A DNA stretch of 64,000 bases. It comes from Streptomyces buecherae (GTDB lineage Bacteria; Actinomycetota; Actinomycetes; Streptomycetales; Streptomycetaceae). Position 1 is the first letter of the stretch. Each line of letters opens with the position of its first letter. The translations under genes and the position numbers were made by a program. Shown here piece after piece: positions 23,818-32,580 of the stretch. The stretch is from positions 6,736,501-6,800,500 of the forward strand of contig NZ_CP060404.1 of assembly GCF_014295035.1 (NCBI RefSeq), given 5' to 3'. Below the pieces are notes generated by a model, which ran no database searches, was not told the origin of the DNA, and worked only from the letters and a program-made list of their open reading frames with translations.

Positions 23818-24807
23818 TCAGACGACCGCGCCCCGGCCGGGGTCCTCGTCCTCGTCGTCCTCGTCGCCGCGCATCCGCATCACCAGCGTGGCGAAGCCGC
23901 CGAGGAAGCCGCCGACCCCCAGGGTCGCGATCCACCAGGTGATCTCCTGGCGCAGCACCACCATGAGCAACAGCAGCAGTGGCCCGCCGAGCACGGCCAG
24001 CCAGGCGAAGCGGGCCGTGGTGTCCGCGTGCGGCAGCGGCGGCGGCTCGGGCGGTACGAAATGGCCCTCGTCGCTCGCGTCGAAGTCGTCGTCGGAGGGT
24101 TCGGCCGGGGACCAGTCGCGCGGGCCGACGCCCGGCGCGAAGATCACGGAGCCGCCGAGCGCCATCGCCGGCTCCGCCGGGGGCTCGTCCGCCTCCCGGC
24201 CGGAGCCGCCCGCCGTGCCGAGCGTCTTGTCCGGCTTGCCCGGCGCGATCTCGCGGGTGGGCCCGTTCGCCGCCCGCTCCCGCGCGTCGGCCGACGACCA
24301 GGGGGCCACGCCCGGCGGGTCCGGCGGCTCGTCCCCGTAACCCGCGACGATCTCGGCCCACGCCGCCTCCTCGGCCGAGCGCCGGGCCGCGTCGTGCTCC
24401 GGCTCCGTGGCGGTCGCGCCCGCCCCGCCGCCGCTCGCCGCGCCGTCACCCGTCGCGCCGTCGCCCGTCGGCTGCTGTGCGGCGGCCGGGCCGGTGGTGG
24501 TCTCGGGGCCCGGCGCTCCGTCGCGGGGGGCGAGGTCGCCCGTGGCGCGGTGGGTGTCGCCGGGCGGCCCGTCCTGCGGCTCGGTCGCCCCGGACGCGGG
24601 CGCCTCGTCGGCCGCCCGCGCGGCCTCGGCCTCGCCGGCCGGGCCCGGTGCGCCCAGCGCGCGGTCGGTCGGCGCGTCGACGGTGGGTTCCTGGGCGCCG
24701 GGGGTGGCCGGCCGCTCGTCGGGGGCGCCGGCGTCCGCCGGGTCGTCGGTGTGTGCGTCGCGCTCGGGCACCGGTCCCTGTCCTGCCTCTCCCTCAGCCC
24801 GCGGCAT
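23818..24807 (-). CDS. Acidic low-complexity protein with C-terminal membrane helices
   Basis: The 329-aa product is mostly Pro/Ala/Glu/Asp-rich and probably disordered up to about residue 250. Then follow two hydrophobic segments (ARFAWLAVLGGPLLLLLMVVL and WWIATLGVGGFLGGFATLVM) and an acidic tail DEDDEDEDPGRG. This layout suggests a membrane protein with a long cytoplasmic region. No domain or function is recognised. The first ATG is used; conservation may be limited to the C-terminal 100 residues, and the true start could be later. It begins 3 bases after the esterase stop, so the two form an operon. Confidence 0.7.
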   Translation of the reverse strand: MPRAEGEAGQGPVPERDAHTDDPADAGAPDERPATPGAQEPTVDAPTDRALGAPGPAGEAEAARAADEAPASGATEPQDGPPGDTHRATGDLAPRDGAPGPETTTGPAAAQQPTGDGATGDGAASGGGAGATATEPEHDAARRSAEEAAWAEIVAGYGDEPPDPPGVAPWSSADARERAANGPTREIAPGKPDKTLGTAGGSGREADEPPAEPAMALGGSVIFAPGVGPRDWSPAEPSDDDFDASDEGHFVPPEPPPLPHADTTARFAWLAVLGGPLLLLLMVVLRQEITWWIATLGVGGFLGGFATLVMRMRGDEDDEDEDPGRGAVV

Positions 24808-24810
24808 GGC

Positions 24811-25599
24811 TCAACCCACCCGGTCCGGGCGCGGCGCGTCGGCGGGCGACGCCAGGCGGCTGATGAACGCGTGCGTGTCGGCGAAGATCAGTTCCGCGTC
24901 GTGGTCCAGCGTGGCCACGTGGAAACTGCGCTCCAGCAGCCGTTCGGTGATGTCCGTGGACGAGACCCGGGCCAGGATGCGCGCCGAGTCCACCGGCGGC
25001 ACCACGTGGTCCTGCGGGCTGTGCAGCACCAGCAGCGGCTGGGTGACCTGCGCCAGCTCCGCGTCCACGATCCGGAAGAACTGACGCAGCGAGTGCGCGG
25101 CGTGCAGCGGCACCCGGTCGTAGCCCAGCTCCTGGCTGCCCGGCTTGGCGATGTCGCTCGCGATGCCCTTGGTCGAGGGGACCAGGTGGCGCACCACGGG
25201 CAGCGCCCTGGCCGCCACGTCGTGCATCTTGTTCGCCGGGTTGACCAGGACCAGGCCGCTGATGGTGGCCCCGTGCCGGGCCGCGAGCCGCAGCGCCAGC
25301 GTGCCGCCCATGGACAGGCCGCAGACGAAGACCCGCGAACAGCGCGCCGCCAGCCTGCCGAGCTCCCGGTCGACCTCCGCGTACCAGTCCTGCCAGCCGG
25401 TGAGCGCCAGGTCCTGCCACCGGGTGCCGTGGCCGGGCAGCAGCGGGAGCGAGACCGCGTACCCGCGCTCGGCGAGCGAGGTGGCCCAGGGCCGAACGGA
25501 CTGGGGGGAGGCGGTGAAGCCGTGGCAGACGAGGACACCGACGGAGTTGCCGGGGTTTCCTGGGTGGTGGAACGGCTCGGCTCCGGGGGACAGCGGCAC
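24811..25599 (-). CDS. Alpha/beta hydrolase, carboxylesterase / monoacylglycerol lipase type
   Basis: Hydrolyses carboxylic esters, probably of medium- or long-chain acyl groups. The 262-aa protein has VCHGFTASPQSV (oxyanion hole), the nucleophile elbow CGLSMGG, Asp in LHSPQDHVVPP, and catalytic His in SFHVATLDHD, so the Ser-Asp-His triad is complete. The arrangement resembles Bacillus Est30-type carboxylesterases. Start is GTG 25599 with GGAGA upstream. It is divergent from the acyltransferase gene, with 252 bases between, and is coupled to the acidic membrane protein downstream. Nearness to an acyltransferase suggests lipid metabolism, but no specific substrate is shown. Confidence 0.88.
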   Translation of the reverse strand: MPLSPGAEPFHHPGNPGNSVGVLVCHGFTASPQSVRPWATSLAERGYAVSLPLLPGHGTRWQDLALTGWQDWYAEVDRELGRLAARCSRVFVCGLSMGGTLALRLAARHGATISGLVLVNPANKMHDVAARALPVVRHLVPSTKGIASDIAKPGSQELGYDRVPLHAAHSLRQFFRIVDAELAQVTQPLLVLHSPQDHVVPPVDSARILARVSSTDITERLLERSFHVATLDHDAELIFADTHAFISRLASPADAPRPDRVG

Positions 25600-25851
25600 C
25601 GGGGTCTCCGTTCGGTCAGGGGCCGGGCGCGGCCGGACGGTTGGGACCTCAGCCTACGCGGAGCGCCGCACGTGGGATAGGCCGATCGGTGCCCCGCGCG
25701 CGGGCCGTACGCGGGGCCCGGGGGGAGCCGGGCCACGGACGCGGAACCGGGCCGGTTCCGCGGCCCGGCCCGCCGGCCGCCGCCGAACGCGGGCGAGAGG
25801 CGTGCCCCGCGGCGGGTTAAGGTCTCCTCGTCGGATACAGGAGGTCCTCGG

Positions 25852-26667
25852 TTGTTCTACGGCGCAATGAAGCTTTCCATCGGTGGGTCGCTGAAGCTTG
25901 CCTTCCGGCCCTGGGTGGAGGGCCTGGAGAACATCCCGGCCGAGGGGCCCGCGATCCTGGCCAGCAACCACCTCTCCTTCTCGGACTCCTTCTTCCTGCC
26001 GGCGATGCTCGACCGCAAGGTCACCTTCATCGCCAAGGCGGAGTACTTCACCTCGCCCGGCCTCAAGGGCAGGATGACCGCCGCCTTCTTCAAGGGCGTC
26101 GGCCAGCTCCCGGTGGACCGCTCGGGCGCGCGCGGCGCCGGCGAGGCCGCGATCAAGAGCGGCATCGAGGTGCTGGAGCGCGGTGAACTCTTCGGCATCT
26201 ACCCGGAGGGCACCCGCTCCCCGGACGGCCGGCTCTACCGTGGCAAGCCGGGCGGCCTGGCCCGGGTCGCGCTGGCCACCGGCGCGCCGGTGATCCCGGT
26301 CGCGATGATCGACACCGAGAAGATCCAGCCGCCGGGCAAGGTGATGCCCAAGCTCATGCGGCCGGGCATCCGGATCGGCAAGCCGCTGGACTTCAGCCGC
26401 TACCACGGCATGGACGGCGACCGGTTCATCCTGCGCTCGGTCACCGACGAGGTCATGTACGAGATCATGAAGCTCTCGGGCCAGGAGTACGTGGACGTCT
26501 ACGCGACCGCCGCCAAGCGGCAGCTCGCCGAGGCCGCCAAGCAGGAGAAGGAAGAGAAGGCGGCCAAGGCGGCGAAGGACGAGGCCGCGAAGGCCGGCAA
26601 GCCGGGCCGGACGGGCCGGGCCGGCACGAAGGGCCCGGACGCGGCGGGTCGTAGCGAGGCGGAGTAG
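25852..26667 (+). CDS. 1-acyl-sn-glycerol-3-phosphate acyltransferase (PlsC family)
   Basis: Transfers an acyl group to lysophosphatidic acid or a related acceptor at the cytoplasmic membrane. The 271-aa product starts at TTG 25852, supported by AGGAGG 7 bases upstream and a TAAGGT -10 box at 25818. Motifs: LASNHLSFSDSFFL (motif I, NHxxxxD), GVGQLPVDRSGARG (motif II), YPEGTRSPDGRLYRGKPGG (motif III, EGTR) and VIPVAMIDT (motif IV). The last 50 residues are a Lys/Ala/Glu-rich tail outside the fold. Mycobacterial Rv2182c occupies the equivalent place. Glycerophospholipid synthesis is the simplest reading; acylation of mannosides is a possible alternative given the synteny. Confidence 0.9.
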   Translation: MFYGAMKLSIGGSLKLAFRPWVEGLENIPAEGPAILASNHLSFSDSFFLPAMLDRKVTFIAKAEYFTSPGLKGRMTAAFFKGVGQLPVDRSGARGAGEAAIKSGIEVLERGELFGIYPEGTRSPDGRLYRGKPGGLARVALATGAPVIPVAMIDTEKIQPPGKVMPKLMRPGIRIGKPLDFSRYHGMDGDRFILRSVTDEVMYEIMKLSGQEYVDVYATAAKRQLAEAAKQEKEEKAAKAAKDEAAKAGKPGRTGRAGTKGPDAAGRSEAE

Positions 26668-26802
26668 GCCGGGGATCGCTGCCGAGTGGGCTGGGCACCG
26701 CAGCCGACTCGGTCGGGATCGCTGCCGAGTGGGTCGGGTCGCTGTCGACTAGGCCGGGCCGCTACGGTCAACGGGGGAGCGGTGCCCAGCGGGGGGTGGC
26801 AG

Positions 26803-28095
26803 ATGGCTCAGCAACCGGTGCGCGAGCGTCCGGTGCGCGAGCGCGTGGTGCGGATGTCGGTCGAGCAGCCGCTGTGGCGAGCCCTCACCGGCTACCGCAT
26901 CCTGACCGCGCTCTACGCGATCGCCCTGTACGTACACGCCTACGGCGAGTACGCGCACCCGCTCGGCGCCGGCGCGTACATGCTGCTGCTGGCCGGCTGG
27001 ATGGTGTTCAGTTGGCGCATGGTCAGCTCCGCCGAGCGGTGCACCAAACGGTTCCTGATCGCGGACCTCTCCGTGGCGATCGTCGGCATCCTGCTGACCC
27101 CGCTGGTCGACACGGACCAGCGGATCATCGACGGCGGCCCCACGCTGCCCTCGATATGGACCGCGGGCGCCGTGCTCGGCTTCGCCATCAAGGGCGGCTG
27201 GCGCTGGGGCGCGGTGGCCTCGGCCATAGCGGGCGCGGCCAACATTATCGAGCGCGGGGCCTTCGCCCAGAACACGGTGCACAACGTGATGTTGGTCTGG
27301 GTGGCCAGCGTGGCGATCGGCTACGTGGTCGAGGTGGCCCGCGCCAGTGAGCGCACCCTCGCCCGGGCCCTGCAGATCGAGGCGGCCACCCGGGAGCGGG
27401 AGCGGCTCGCCCGCGACATCCACGACAGCGTCCTCCAGGTGCTGGCCATGGTGCAGCGGCGGGGCGTGGCCATCGGCGGCGAGGCGGCCGAACTCGGCCG
27501 GATGGCCGGCGAGCAGGAGGTCGCGCTGCGCACCCTGATCACCAGCGGCCTGGACCGGTCGAGCCCCCCGTCCGGCGCCCGGCCCACCGACGCGACACCG
27601 TCCGCCGGCCCGGCGGCGCCGTCCCCCCTCGCCACCGCCCGGGACGTCGCGGGCACCGCCCGCGAGGCGGCGGACGCGGGTCCAGCGTCCGAGCCGCGGG
27701 ACCTGCGCACCCTGCTCGCGCCGTTCGCCGGGGCCTCGGTCTCGCTCGCCGAGCCGGGCGCCCCCGTGCTGCTGCCGGCGCACGCGGCGACGGAGTTGGC
27801 CAGCGCGGTCAGCGCCGCGCTGGACAACGTGCGCCAGCACGCCGGCGAGGGCGCCAAAGCCTTCATTTTGGTCGAGGACGAGCCGGACGCCGTGCTCGTC
27901 ACCGTCCGCGACGACGGCCCGGGCATCCCGGAGGGCCGACTCGTGGACGCCGAGCGCGAGGGGCGGCTCGGCGTCGCCCAGTCGATCCGGGGGCGGCTGC
28001 GCGACCTGGGCGGCAGCGCCGTCCTCGACTCGGTGCCGGGGCAGGGCACCGAGGTGGAGTTGAGAGTCCCACGGGGGAGGAAGGACGCGTCATGA
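26803..28095 (+). CDS. macS: Sensor histidine kinase, MacS-like
   Basis: Membrane histidine kinase of the NarL-partner type, 430 aa. The N-terminal 170 residues hold several membrane helices (DUF5931-type sensor; GYRILTALYAIALYVHAYGE, MLLLAGWMVFSWRM). RERLARDIHDSVLQVLAMVQ is the HisKA_3 box with His207. The C-terminal HATPase has SAALDNVRQHAGEGA (N-box), VTVRDDGPGIPEG (G1) and a VPGQGTEVELRVPRG end. A Pro/Ala-rich insert separates dimerisation and ATPase parts. ATG 26803 has GGGGGG upstream; TACGGT at 26763 may be its -10. It overlaps the response regulator by 4 bases. In S. coelicolor the corresponding pair MacRS controls morphogenesis and actinorhodin; the name is assigned by synteny and architecture. 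Confidence 0.87.
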   Translation: MAQQPVRERPVRERVVRMSVEQPLWRALTGYRILTALYAIALYVHAYGEYAHPLGAGAYMLLLAGWMVFSWRMVSSAERCTKRFLIADLSVAIVGILLTPLVDTDQRIIDGGPTLPSIWTAGAVLGFAIKGGWRWGAVASAIAGAANIIERGAFAQNTVHNVMLVWVASVAIGYVVEVARASERTLARALQIEAATRERERLARDIHDSVLQVLAMVQRRGVAIGGEAAELGRMAGEQEVALRTLITSGLDRSSPPSGARPTDATPSAGPAAPSPLATARDVAGTAREAADAGPASEPRDLRTLLAPFAGASVSLAEPGAPVLLPAHAATELASAVSAALDNVRQHAGEGAKAFILVEDEPDAVLVTVRDDGPGIPEGRLVDAEREGRLGVAQSIRGRLRDLGGSAVLDSVPGQGTEVELRVPRGRKDAS

Positions 28096-28766
28096 GCGAG
28101 GCAGCGGCCGTACGGGTGATGGTGGTGGACGACCATCCGATGTGGCGGGAGGCGGTCGCCCGTGACCTGGCGGAGGCCGGGTTCGACGTGGTGGCGACCG
28201 CCGGCGACGGGCCGCAGGCGGTGCGCCGGGCGACCGCCGCGCGACCCGACGTGCTGGTGCTCGACCTCAACCTGCCGGGGCTGCCCGGGGTGCGGGTGTG
28301 CAAGGAGCTGGTGGGCGCCGACCCGGCGCTGCGGGTGCTGGTCCTGTCGGCCAGCGGCGAGCACGCGGACGTGCTGGAGGCCGTGAAGTCGGGCGCCACC
28401 GGCTACCTGGTGAAGTCGGCGTCGACCGCCGAACTCCTGGACGCGGTGAGCCGCACGGCCGCCGGCGACGCGGTGTTCACGCCCGGTCTCGCGGGCCTGG
28501 TGCTCGGCGAGTACCGGCGCCTGGCCACCGACCCGACCCCGGCCAGCACCGACGAGCCGGGCGCGCCCCGGCTGACCGACCGGGAGACCGAGGTGCTGCG
28601 GCTGGTCGCCAAGGGCCTTTCGTACAAGCAGATCGCCGAGCGGCTGGTCATCTCGCACCGCACCGTGCAGAACCACGTCCAGAACACCCTGGGCAAGCTG
28701 CACCTGCACAACCGCGTCGAGCTGGTGCGCTACGCCATAGAGCGCGGCCTGGACGGCGACGCGTAG
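28092..28766 (+). CDS. macR: NarL/LuxR-type response regulator, MacR-like
   Basis: Cytoplasmic DNA-binding response regulator, 224 aa. Receiver domain: MVVDDHPMWREAV acidic pair, phospho-acceptor Asp58 in LVLDLNLPGLPG, switch Ser/Thr in LVLSASGEH, and Lys in GYLVKSAS. C-terminal LuxR helix-turn-helix: LTDRETEVLRLVAKGLSYKQIAERLVISHRTVQNH (quoted to show the motif in pieces: DRETEVL, GLSYKQIA, RTVQNHV). It is translationally coupled to macS (ATGA overlap), its cognate kinase. From S. coelicolor work, MacR binds genes for membrane and developmental proteins; targets cannot be read here. Confidence 0.9.
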   Translation: MSEAAAVRVMVVDDHPMWREAVARDLAEAGFDVVATAGDGPQAVRRATAARPDVLVLDLNLPGLPGVRVCKELVGADPALRVLVLSASGEHADVLEAVKSGATGYLVKSASTAELLDAVSRTAAGDAVFTPGLAGLVLGEYRRLATDPTPASTDEPGAPRLTDRETEVLRLVAKGLSYKQIAERLVISHRTVQNHVQNTLGKLHLHNRVELVRYAIERGLDGDA

Positions 28767-28890
28767 CGCGCGAGGCCGCCGAGATCCGTCCGCCGCCGCT
28801 CGCCCGCGCCCCGCGCGCCCCTCGTACGAGTGAACGCGCCGGCCCAACTTCCGCGCGGTGCGCGGCACTTCGCCCCCTATCCCCACTCGT

Positions 28891-28904
28891 GTGACCTGCG
28901 TCAC
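28891..28904 (+). promoter_or_regulatory. Candidate Crp-binding site upstream of pfkA
   Basis: GTGACCTGCGTCAC fits the Streptomyces Crp consensus GTGN6GNCAC exactly and nearly matches the E. coli TGTGAN6TCACA site. It lies 51 bases before the pfkA start, within the expected promoter region. Confidence 0.55.
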
Positions 28905-28954
28905 CATTAGCGTGGCTGCCATATCGGGTCATTCACGGGAGAAGGGAAGATGCG

Positions 28955-29983
28955 ATGCGGGTCGGAGTGCTGACCGGTGGTGGTGACTGCCCCGGTCTCA
29001 ACGCGGTCATCCGCGCGGCCGTCCGCAAGGGCGTCCAGGAGTACGGATACACCTTCACCGGGTTCAGGGACGGCTGGCGCGGACCGCTGGAGGGCCAGGT
29101 CGTACCGCTCGACATCCCCGCGGTGCGCGGCATCCTGCCGCGCGGCGGCACCATCCTCGGATCGTCGCGGACCAACCCACTGGGGGCGCCGGACGGTGTC
29201 CGCCGGATCAAGGAGAACCTCGCCAAGCACGAGGTGGACGCGCTGATCGCGATCGGCGGCGAGGACACCCTCGGCGTCGCGGCGCGCCTGTCCGACGAGT
29301 ACGGGGTGCCGTGCGTCGGCGTCCCCAAGACCATCGACAACGACCTGTCCGCCACCGACTACACCTTCGGTTTCGACACCGCCGTCAACATCGCCACCGA
29401 GGCCATCGACCGGCTGCACACCACCGCCGAGTCCCACATGCGGGTCCTGGTGGTAGAGGTGATGGGCCGGCACGCCGGCTGGATCGCCCTGCACTCGGGC
29501 CTCGCCGGCGGGGCCAACGCGATCCTCATCCCCGAGCAGCGGTTCGACGTGGCCGAGGTCTGCGGCTGGGTGGAGTCCCGCTTCAAGGTCCGCTACGCGC
29601 CCATCGTCGTCGTCGCCGAGGGCGCCATGCCCAAGGACGGCCAGATGGTCCTCAAGGACGGCTCGCTGGACTCCTTCGGCCACGTGCGGCTCTCCGGCGT
29701 CGGCGAGTGGCTGGCCAAGGAGATCGAGCGGCGCACCGGCAAGGAGGCCAGAACCACCGTCCTCGGCCACGTCCAACGCGGCGGCACGCCCAGCGCCTTC
29801 GACCGCTGGCTGGCCACCCGCTTCGGCCTGCACGCCATCGAGGCCGTACGGGACCAGGCGTACGGCGCGATGGTCGCGCTGCGCGGCACGGACGTGGTGC
29901 GCGTGCCGCTGGCCGAGGCCACGGCCAAGCTCAAGACCGTGGACCCGCGCCTCTACGCGGAGGCCGGGGTCTTCTTCGGCTGA
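28955..29983 (+). CDS. pfkA: 6-phosphofructokinase (group III, actinobacterial type)
   Basis: Phosphorylates fructose-6-phosphate to fructose-1,6-bisphosphate, the committing step of glycolysis. The 342-aa protein starts MRVGVLTGGGDCPGLNAVIR. Substrate-binding PKTIDNDL with catalytic Asp and EVMGRHAGWIA are present. Where E. coli PfkA has GGDGS and PGTIDND, this enzyme has IGGEDTLG (Glu103-Asp104) and PKTIDND (Lys125), residues usual in pyrophosphate-dependent enzymes; yet the closely related S. coelicolor enzyme has been characterised as ATP-dependent. Start ATG has GGGAGAAGGGAAG upstream. A Crp-type site lies upstream. It converges with the anthranilate synthase gene. Confidence 0.94.
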   Translation: MRVGVLTGGGDCPGLNAVIRAAVRKGVQEYGYTFTGFRDGWRGPLEGQVVPLDIPAVRGILPRGGTILGSSRTNPLGAPDGVRRIKENLAKHEVDALIAIGGEDTLGVAARLSDEYGVPCVGVPKTIDNDLSATDYTFGFDTAVNIATEAIDRLHTTAESHMRVLVVEVMGRHAGWIALHSGLAGGANAILIPEQRFDVAEVCGWVESRFKVRYAPIVVVAEGAMPKDGQMVLKDGSLDSFGHVRLSGVGEWLAKEIERRTGKEARTTVLGHVQRGGTPSAFDRWLATRFGLHAIEAVRDQAYGAMVALRGTDVVRVPLAEATAKLKTVDPRLYAEAGVFFG

Positions 29984-30104
29984 GCGACCGGCGGGCCCGC
30001 CACGCACCCGCGGCGGGCCCGCCCGGCCGGGGCCCGGCGGGGCGCGCGACACCCCGCCGCCGGGGCGACCGGCCACCGCGCCGGCCGCCCCTGGGCCCGC
30101 CCCG

Positions 30105-32171
30105 CTACGCCTGCGGCACCGTCTGCCGGGCCAGCGCCAACTCCTGGGCCACCAGCGCCGCGCCGCCCAGCGTCAGCACCGACTCCGGATGGAACTGGAG
30201 CCCGCCGAACCCGGGCCCGCGCAGCGCGTGCACCTCGCCGCTCACCGTGTCCCGGCTCAACGCGACCCGGTGCGGCGCGAGTGCCGCCTCCGCCTCCGCG
30301 TCGCAGCGGGCCGTGAAGGTGTTGTAGAAGCCGACCGTCTCCGGCCGGCCGAAGAAGTCGATCCGCTCCTGGGCCCCCTGGGCCGGCACCCGCTTGCGGA
30401 CGATCTCCAGGCCCAGCTCCGCGGCGATCAACTCGTGTCCCAGGCACACCCCGAGCAGCCCGTGCCGGTGCTCGCGTAGCAGGTCCGCCGCCAGGCCGCG
30501 CAGCAGCCGCATCCTCGGGTCGGCCGCGTCCGACGGATCGCCCGGGCCCGGACCGAGCACGATCGGCCCCGGGTGCGCGAGCGCGGCCTCCCGCAGCCCC
30601 GGCTCGGCGAACCCGCGCACCTCGACCCGCAGCCCCGAGGTGGCCAGCAGGTGCGCCAGCATCGAGGTGAACGTGTCCTCGGCGTCGATGACCAGCGCGT
30701 GCCCCGCGCTCCCCGCGTCCGGCCCCGGCGCGTTCATCCGCAGCCAGAACGGCGCCAGGTCCGCGCGCCTGGCGTCGAGCGCGGCCCGCACCCGCGGGTC
30801 GTCCGCCAGCCGGCCGGCGCCCGTGCCGGCCACCCGGGCCGGCTCCGCCCGCACTCCGAGCGCCGTCAGCACCCCGGCGGCCTTGGCGTGCGTCTCGGCG
30901 ACCTCGCCCGCCGGGTCGGAGTGACGCACCAGGGTGGCCCCGACCGGCACCCGCAGCCGCCCGCGCCCGTCGATGTCGGCGGTACGGATGAGGATCGGCG
31001 AGTCCAAGGTGCGGGCCCCGCCGGCGTCCCGGCCGATCAACGCGAGGGCCCCCGCGTAGTAGCCGCGCCCCCGGCCGTCCGTGCCGCGCGGCTCGTGCCG
31101 GGCGATCACCCGGCACGCGTTCTGTACGGGCGAGCCGGTGACGGTCGCCGCGAACATCGTCTGCCGCAGCACCTCGCGCACGTCCAGCGTGCTGCGCCCG
31201 CGCAGCTCGTACTCGGTGTGCGCCAGGTGCGCCATCTCCCGCAGTCGCGGGCCGACCACCACGCCGCCCCGGTCGCCGACGGCGCACATCATCTTCAGCT
31301 CCTCGTCCACGACCATCGACAACTCCTCCACCTCCTTGCGGTCGCCCAGGAACGCCAGCAGGCCCTCGACGCTCGGGCCCTGCTCGGGGTAGCGGTAGGT
31401 GCCGCTGATGGGGTTCATCACGACGGTCTCGCCCGACATCCGCACGTGCACCTCGGGGCTGGCGCCCACCAGCGTCCGCTCGCCGGTGTGCACCACGTAC
31501 GTCCAGTACGCGCCGCGCTCGCCGGCCAGCAGGCGGCGGAAGAGCGCGAGCGCGTCGCGGGCGGCGAAGCCGGGGATCTCGCCCTCGAAGGTGCGCCGGA
31601 TCACGAAGTTGGCGCCCTCGCCGGTGCCGATCTCCTCGTCGATGACGCGCCGCACGATCCGCGCGTACCCCTCGTCGTCGACGTCGAAGGCGCCACCCGT
31701 CACCCGCACCTGGTGCGCGGGCAGCGCCGCGAGCAGCGCGGGCAGCGGCAGCGCGTACGCCTCGTCGGGTCGCAGCACCGCCAGCGGGGTCCCGTCGTCG
31801 TGGGCCTGGAAGCCGCGCTCGCGGATCTGCCGGAAGGGCACCAGGGCCAGCGCGTCCCACGCCGGCCGCCCGGCCCGCGCGGGGTCCGCGCCCGGCTCGG
31901 GCAGCGGGATGTCGGCGAGCTGGTCGACCTCGGTGACCGGCCCGATCAGGACCTCGACGGTGTCCGCGTCGTGCCCGGGCGCCCGGCGGCGCAGCAGCGC
32001 GTACGGCGGGCAGTCGGCGGCGAGGAGGCGACGGACGAGCGCGGCGGCGCCGGGCTGGGCGCGCTCTGGCCCGCCGGGCGGTGGCGTCGACTCGGCCCGC
32101 CGCGACCGCTCGGCCCGCTGTGACTGATCTGACGGCTGTGACTGCTCTGGCTGGTCTGGCTGCTCTGACAT
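30105..32171 (-). CDS. trpE: Anthranilate synthase, fused TrpE-TrpG type
   Basis: Makes anthranilate from chorismate and glutamine, the entry to tryptophan (or of phenazine-type pathways in some hosts). The 688-aa product joins both subunits: residues 30-450 are the chorismate-binding domain (NFVIRRTFEGEIPGF, PISGTYRYPEQGP, TGSPVQNACRVI, YYAGALALIGRD), and the last 200 residues a class I glutamine amidotransferase (GVCLGHELIAAELG with the nucleophilic Cys, LQFHPESVLT with His-Glu). Start ATG 32171 has GGAAGGA upstream. A leader peptide rich in Trp codons and an attenuator hairpin lie upstream, so transcription responds to charged tRNA-Trp; this ties it to tryptophan supply, with trpD of this window downstream in the pathway. 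Confidence 0.94.
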   Translation of the reverse strand: MSEQPDQPEQSQPSDQSQRAERSRRAESTPPPGGPERAQPGAAALVRRLLAADCPPYALLRRRAPGHDADTVEVLIGPVTEVDQLADIPLPEPGADPARAGRPAWDALALVPFRQIRERGFQAHDDGTPLAVLRPDEAYALPLPALLAALPAHQVRVTGGAFDVDDEGYARIVRRVIDEEIGTGEGANFVIRRTFEGEIPGFAARDALALFRRLLAGERGAYWTYVVHTGERTLVGASPEVHVRMSGETVVMNPISGTYRYPEQGPSVEGLLAFLGDRKEVEELSMVVDEELKMMCAVGDRGGVVVGPRLREMAHLAHTEYELRGRSTLDVREVLRQTMFAATVTGSPVQNACRVIARHEPRGTDGRGRGYYAGALALIGRDAGGARTLDSPILIRTADIDGRGRLRVPVGATLVRHSDPAGEVAETHAKAAGVLTALGVRAEPARVAGTGAGRLADDPRVRAALDARRADLAPFWLRMNAPGPDAGSAGHALVIDAEDTFTSMLAHLLATSGLRVEVRGFAEPGLREAALAHPGPIVLGPGPGDPSDAADPRMRLLRGLAADLLREHRHGLLGVCLGHELIAAELGLEIVRKRVPAQGAQERIDFFGRPETVGFYNTFTARCDAEAEAALAPHRVALSRDTVSGEVHALRGPGFGGLQFHPESVLTLGGAALVAQELALARQTVPQA

Positions 32172-32240
32172 GGGGTCCTTCCGTCCGGAGGGGTCCACGG
32201 GTCAGGTGGACCTACGGGGGAGGGACGGCCCGCACACGCA

Positions 32241-32270
32241 GCGAAGGCCGCCCCTCGGGGCGGCCTTCGC
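32241..32270 (-). terminator. trp attenuator terminator hairpin
   Basis: A perfect 14-bp stem (GCGAAGGCCGCCCC and its complement) lies on the minus strand between the leader-peptide stop and the anthranilate synthase start, 22 bases after the former. It is the terminator arm of the trp attenuator. Confidence 0.9.
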
Positions 32271-32292
32271 GTGGTGTTGAGGACAACGCGCG

Positions 32293-32349
32293 CTAGTGGG
32301 CCGCCGAGTGAGCGGTCCACCACCAGAATCGGTTGAGCTGCGTGTGCAT
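32293..32349 (-). CDS. trp operon leader peptide
   Basis: An 18-codon ORF encodes MHTQLNRFWWWTAHSAAH, with three consecutive Trp codons. It matches the conserved Streptomyces trp leader type (NWWWTAHPAAH). Ribosome stalling at the Trp codons when tryptophan is short would prevent formation of the terminator hairpin immediately downstream and allow transcription of the fused anthranilate synthase. GGGTGCC before the ATG is a weak ribosome site. The arrangement leader ORF, terminator, then structural gene is complete within about 180 bases. Confidence 0.92.
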   Translation of the reverse strand: MHTQLNRFWWWTAHSAAH

Positions 32350-32567
32350 GGGCGGCACCCTACCCGAAGCGGGACGGGCGGCGGCCGTGCCGCGTCCACG
32401 GGTTGGGCGGCGCCGGCAGCGGCGCCCCGGAGCGCGCGAAGCGGACGGGCCACAACCGGTCGTGAAGCCCTCCATCGCAGGTCAACAAGGTGTCGGCATC
32501 GAGCCAGGAACCGGTCGGAAACCGTCTCAACCCGTGGGCGGCGGCATGGACGCCCGGAGAGACCCCG

Positions 32568-32573
32568 TAATGT
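32568..32573 (+). promoter_or_regulatory. Candidate -10 of a leaderless aroH promoter
   Basis: TAATGT ends 7 bases before GTG 32581, and no ribosome site lies at the right distance. The transcript of the DAHP synthase gene may therefore start at its GTG. The -35 is weak. The 230 bases from here to the leader peptide hold only the two divergent promoters. Confidence 0.5.
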
Positions 32574-32580
32574 TGACAAC

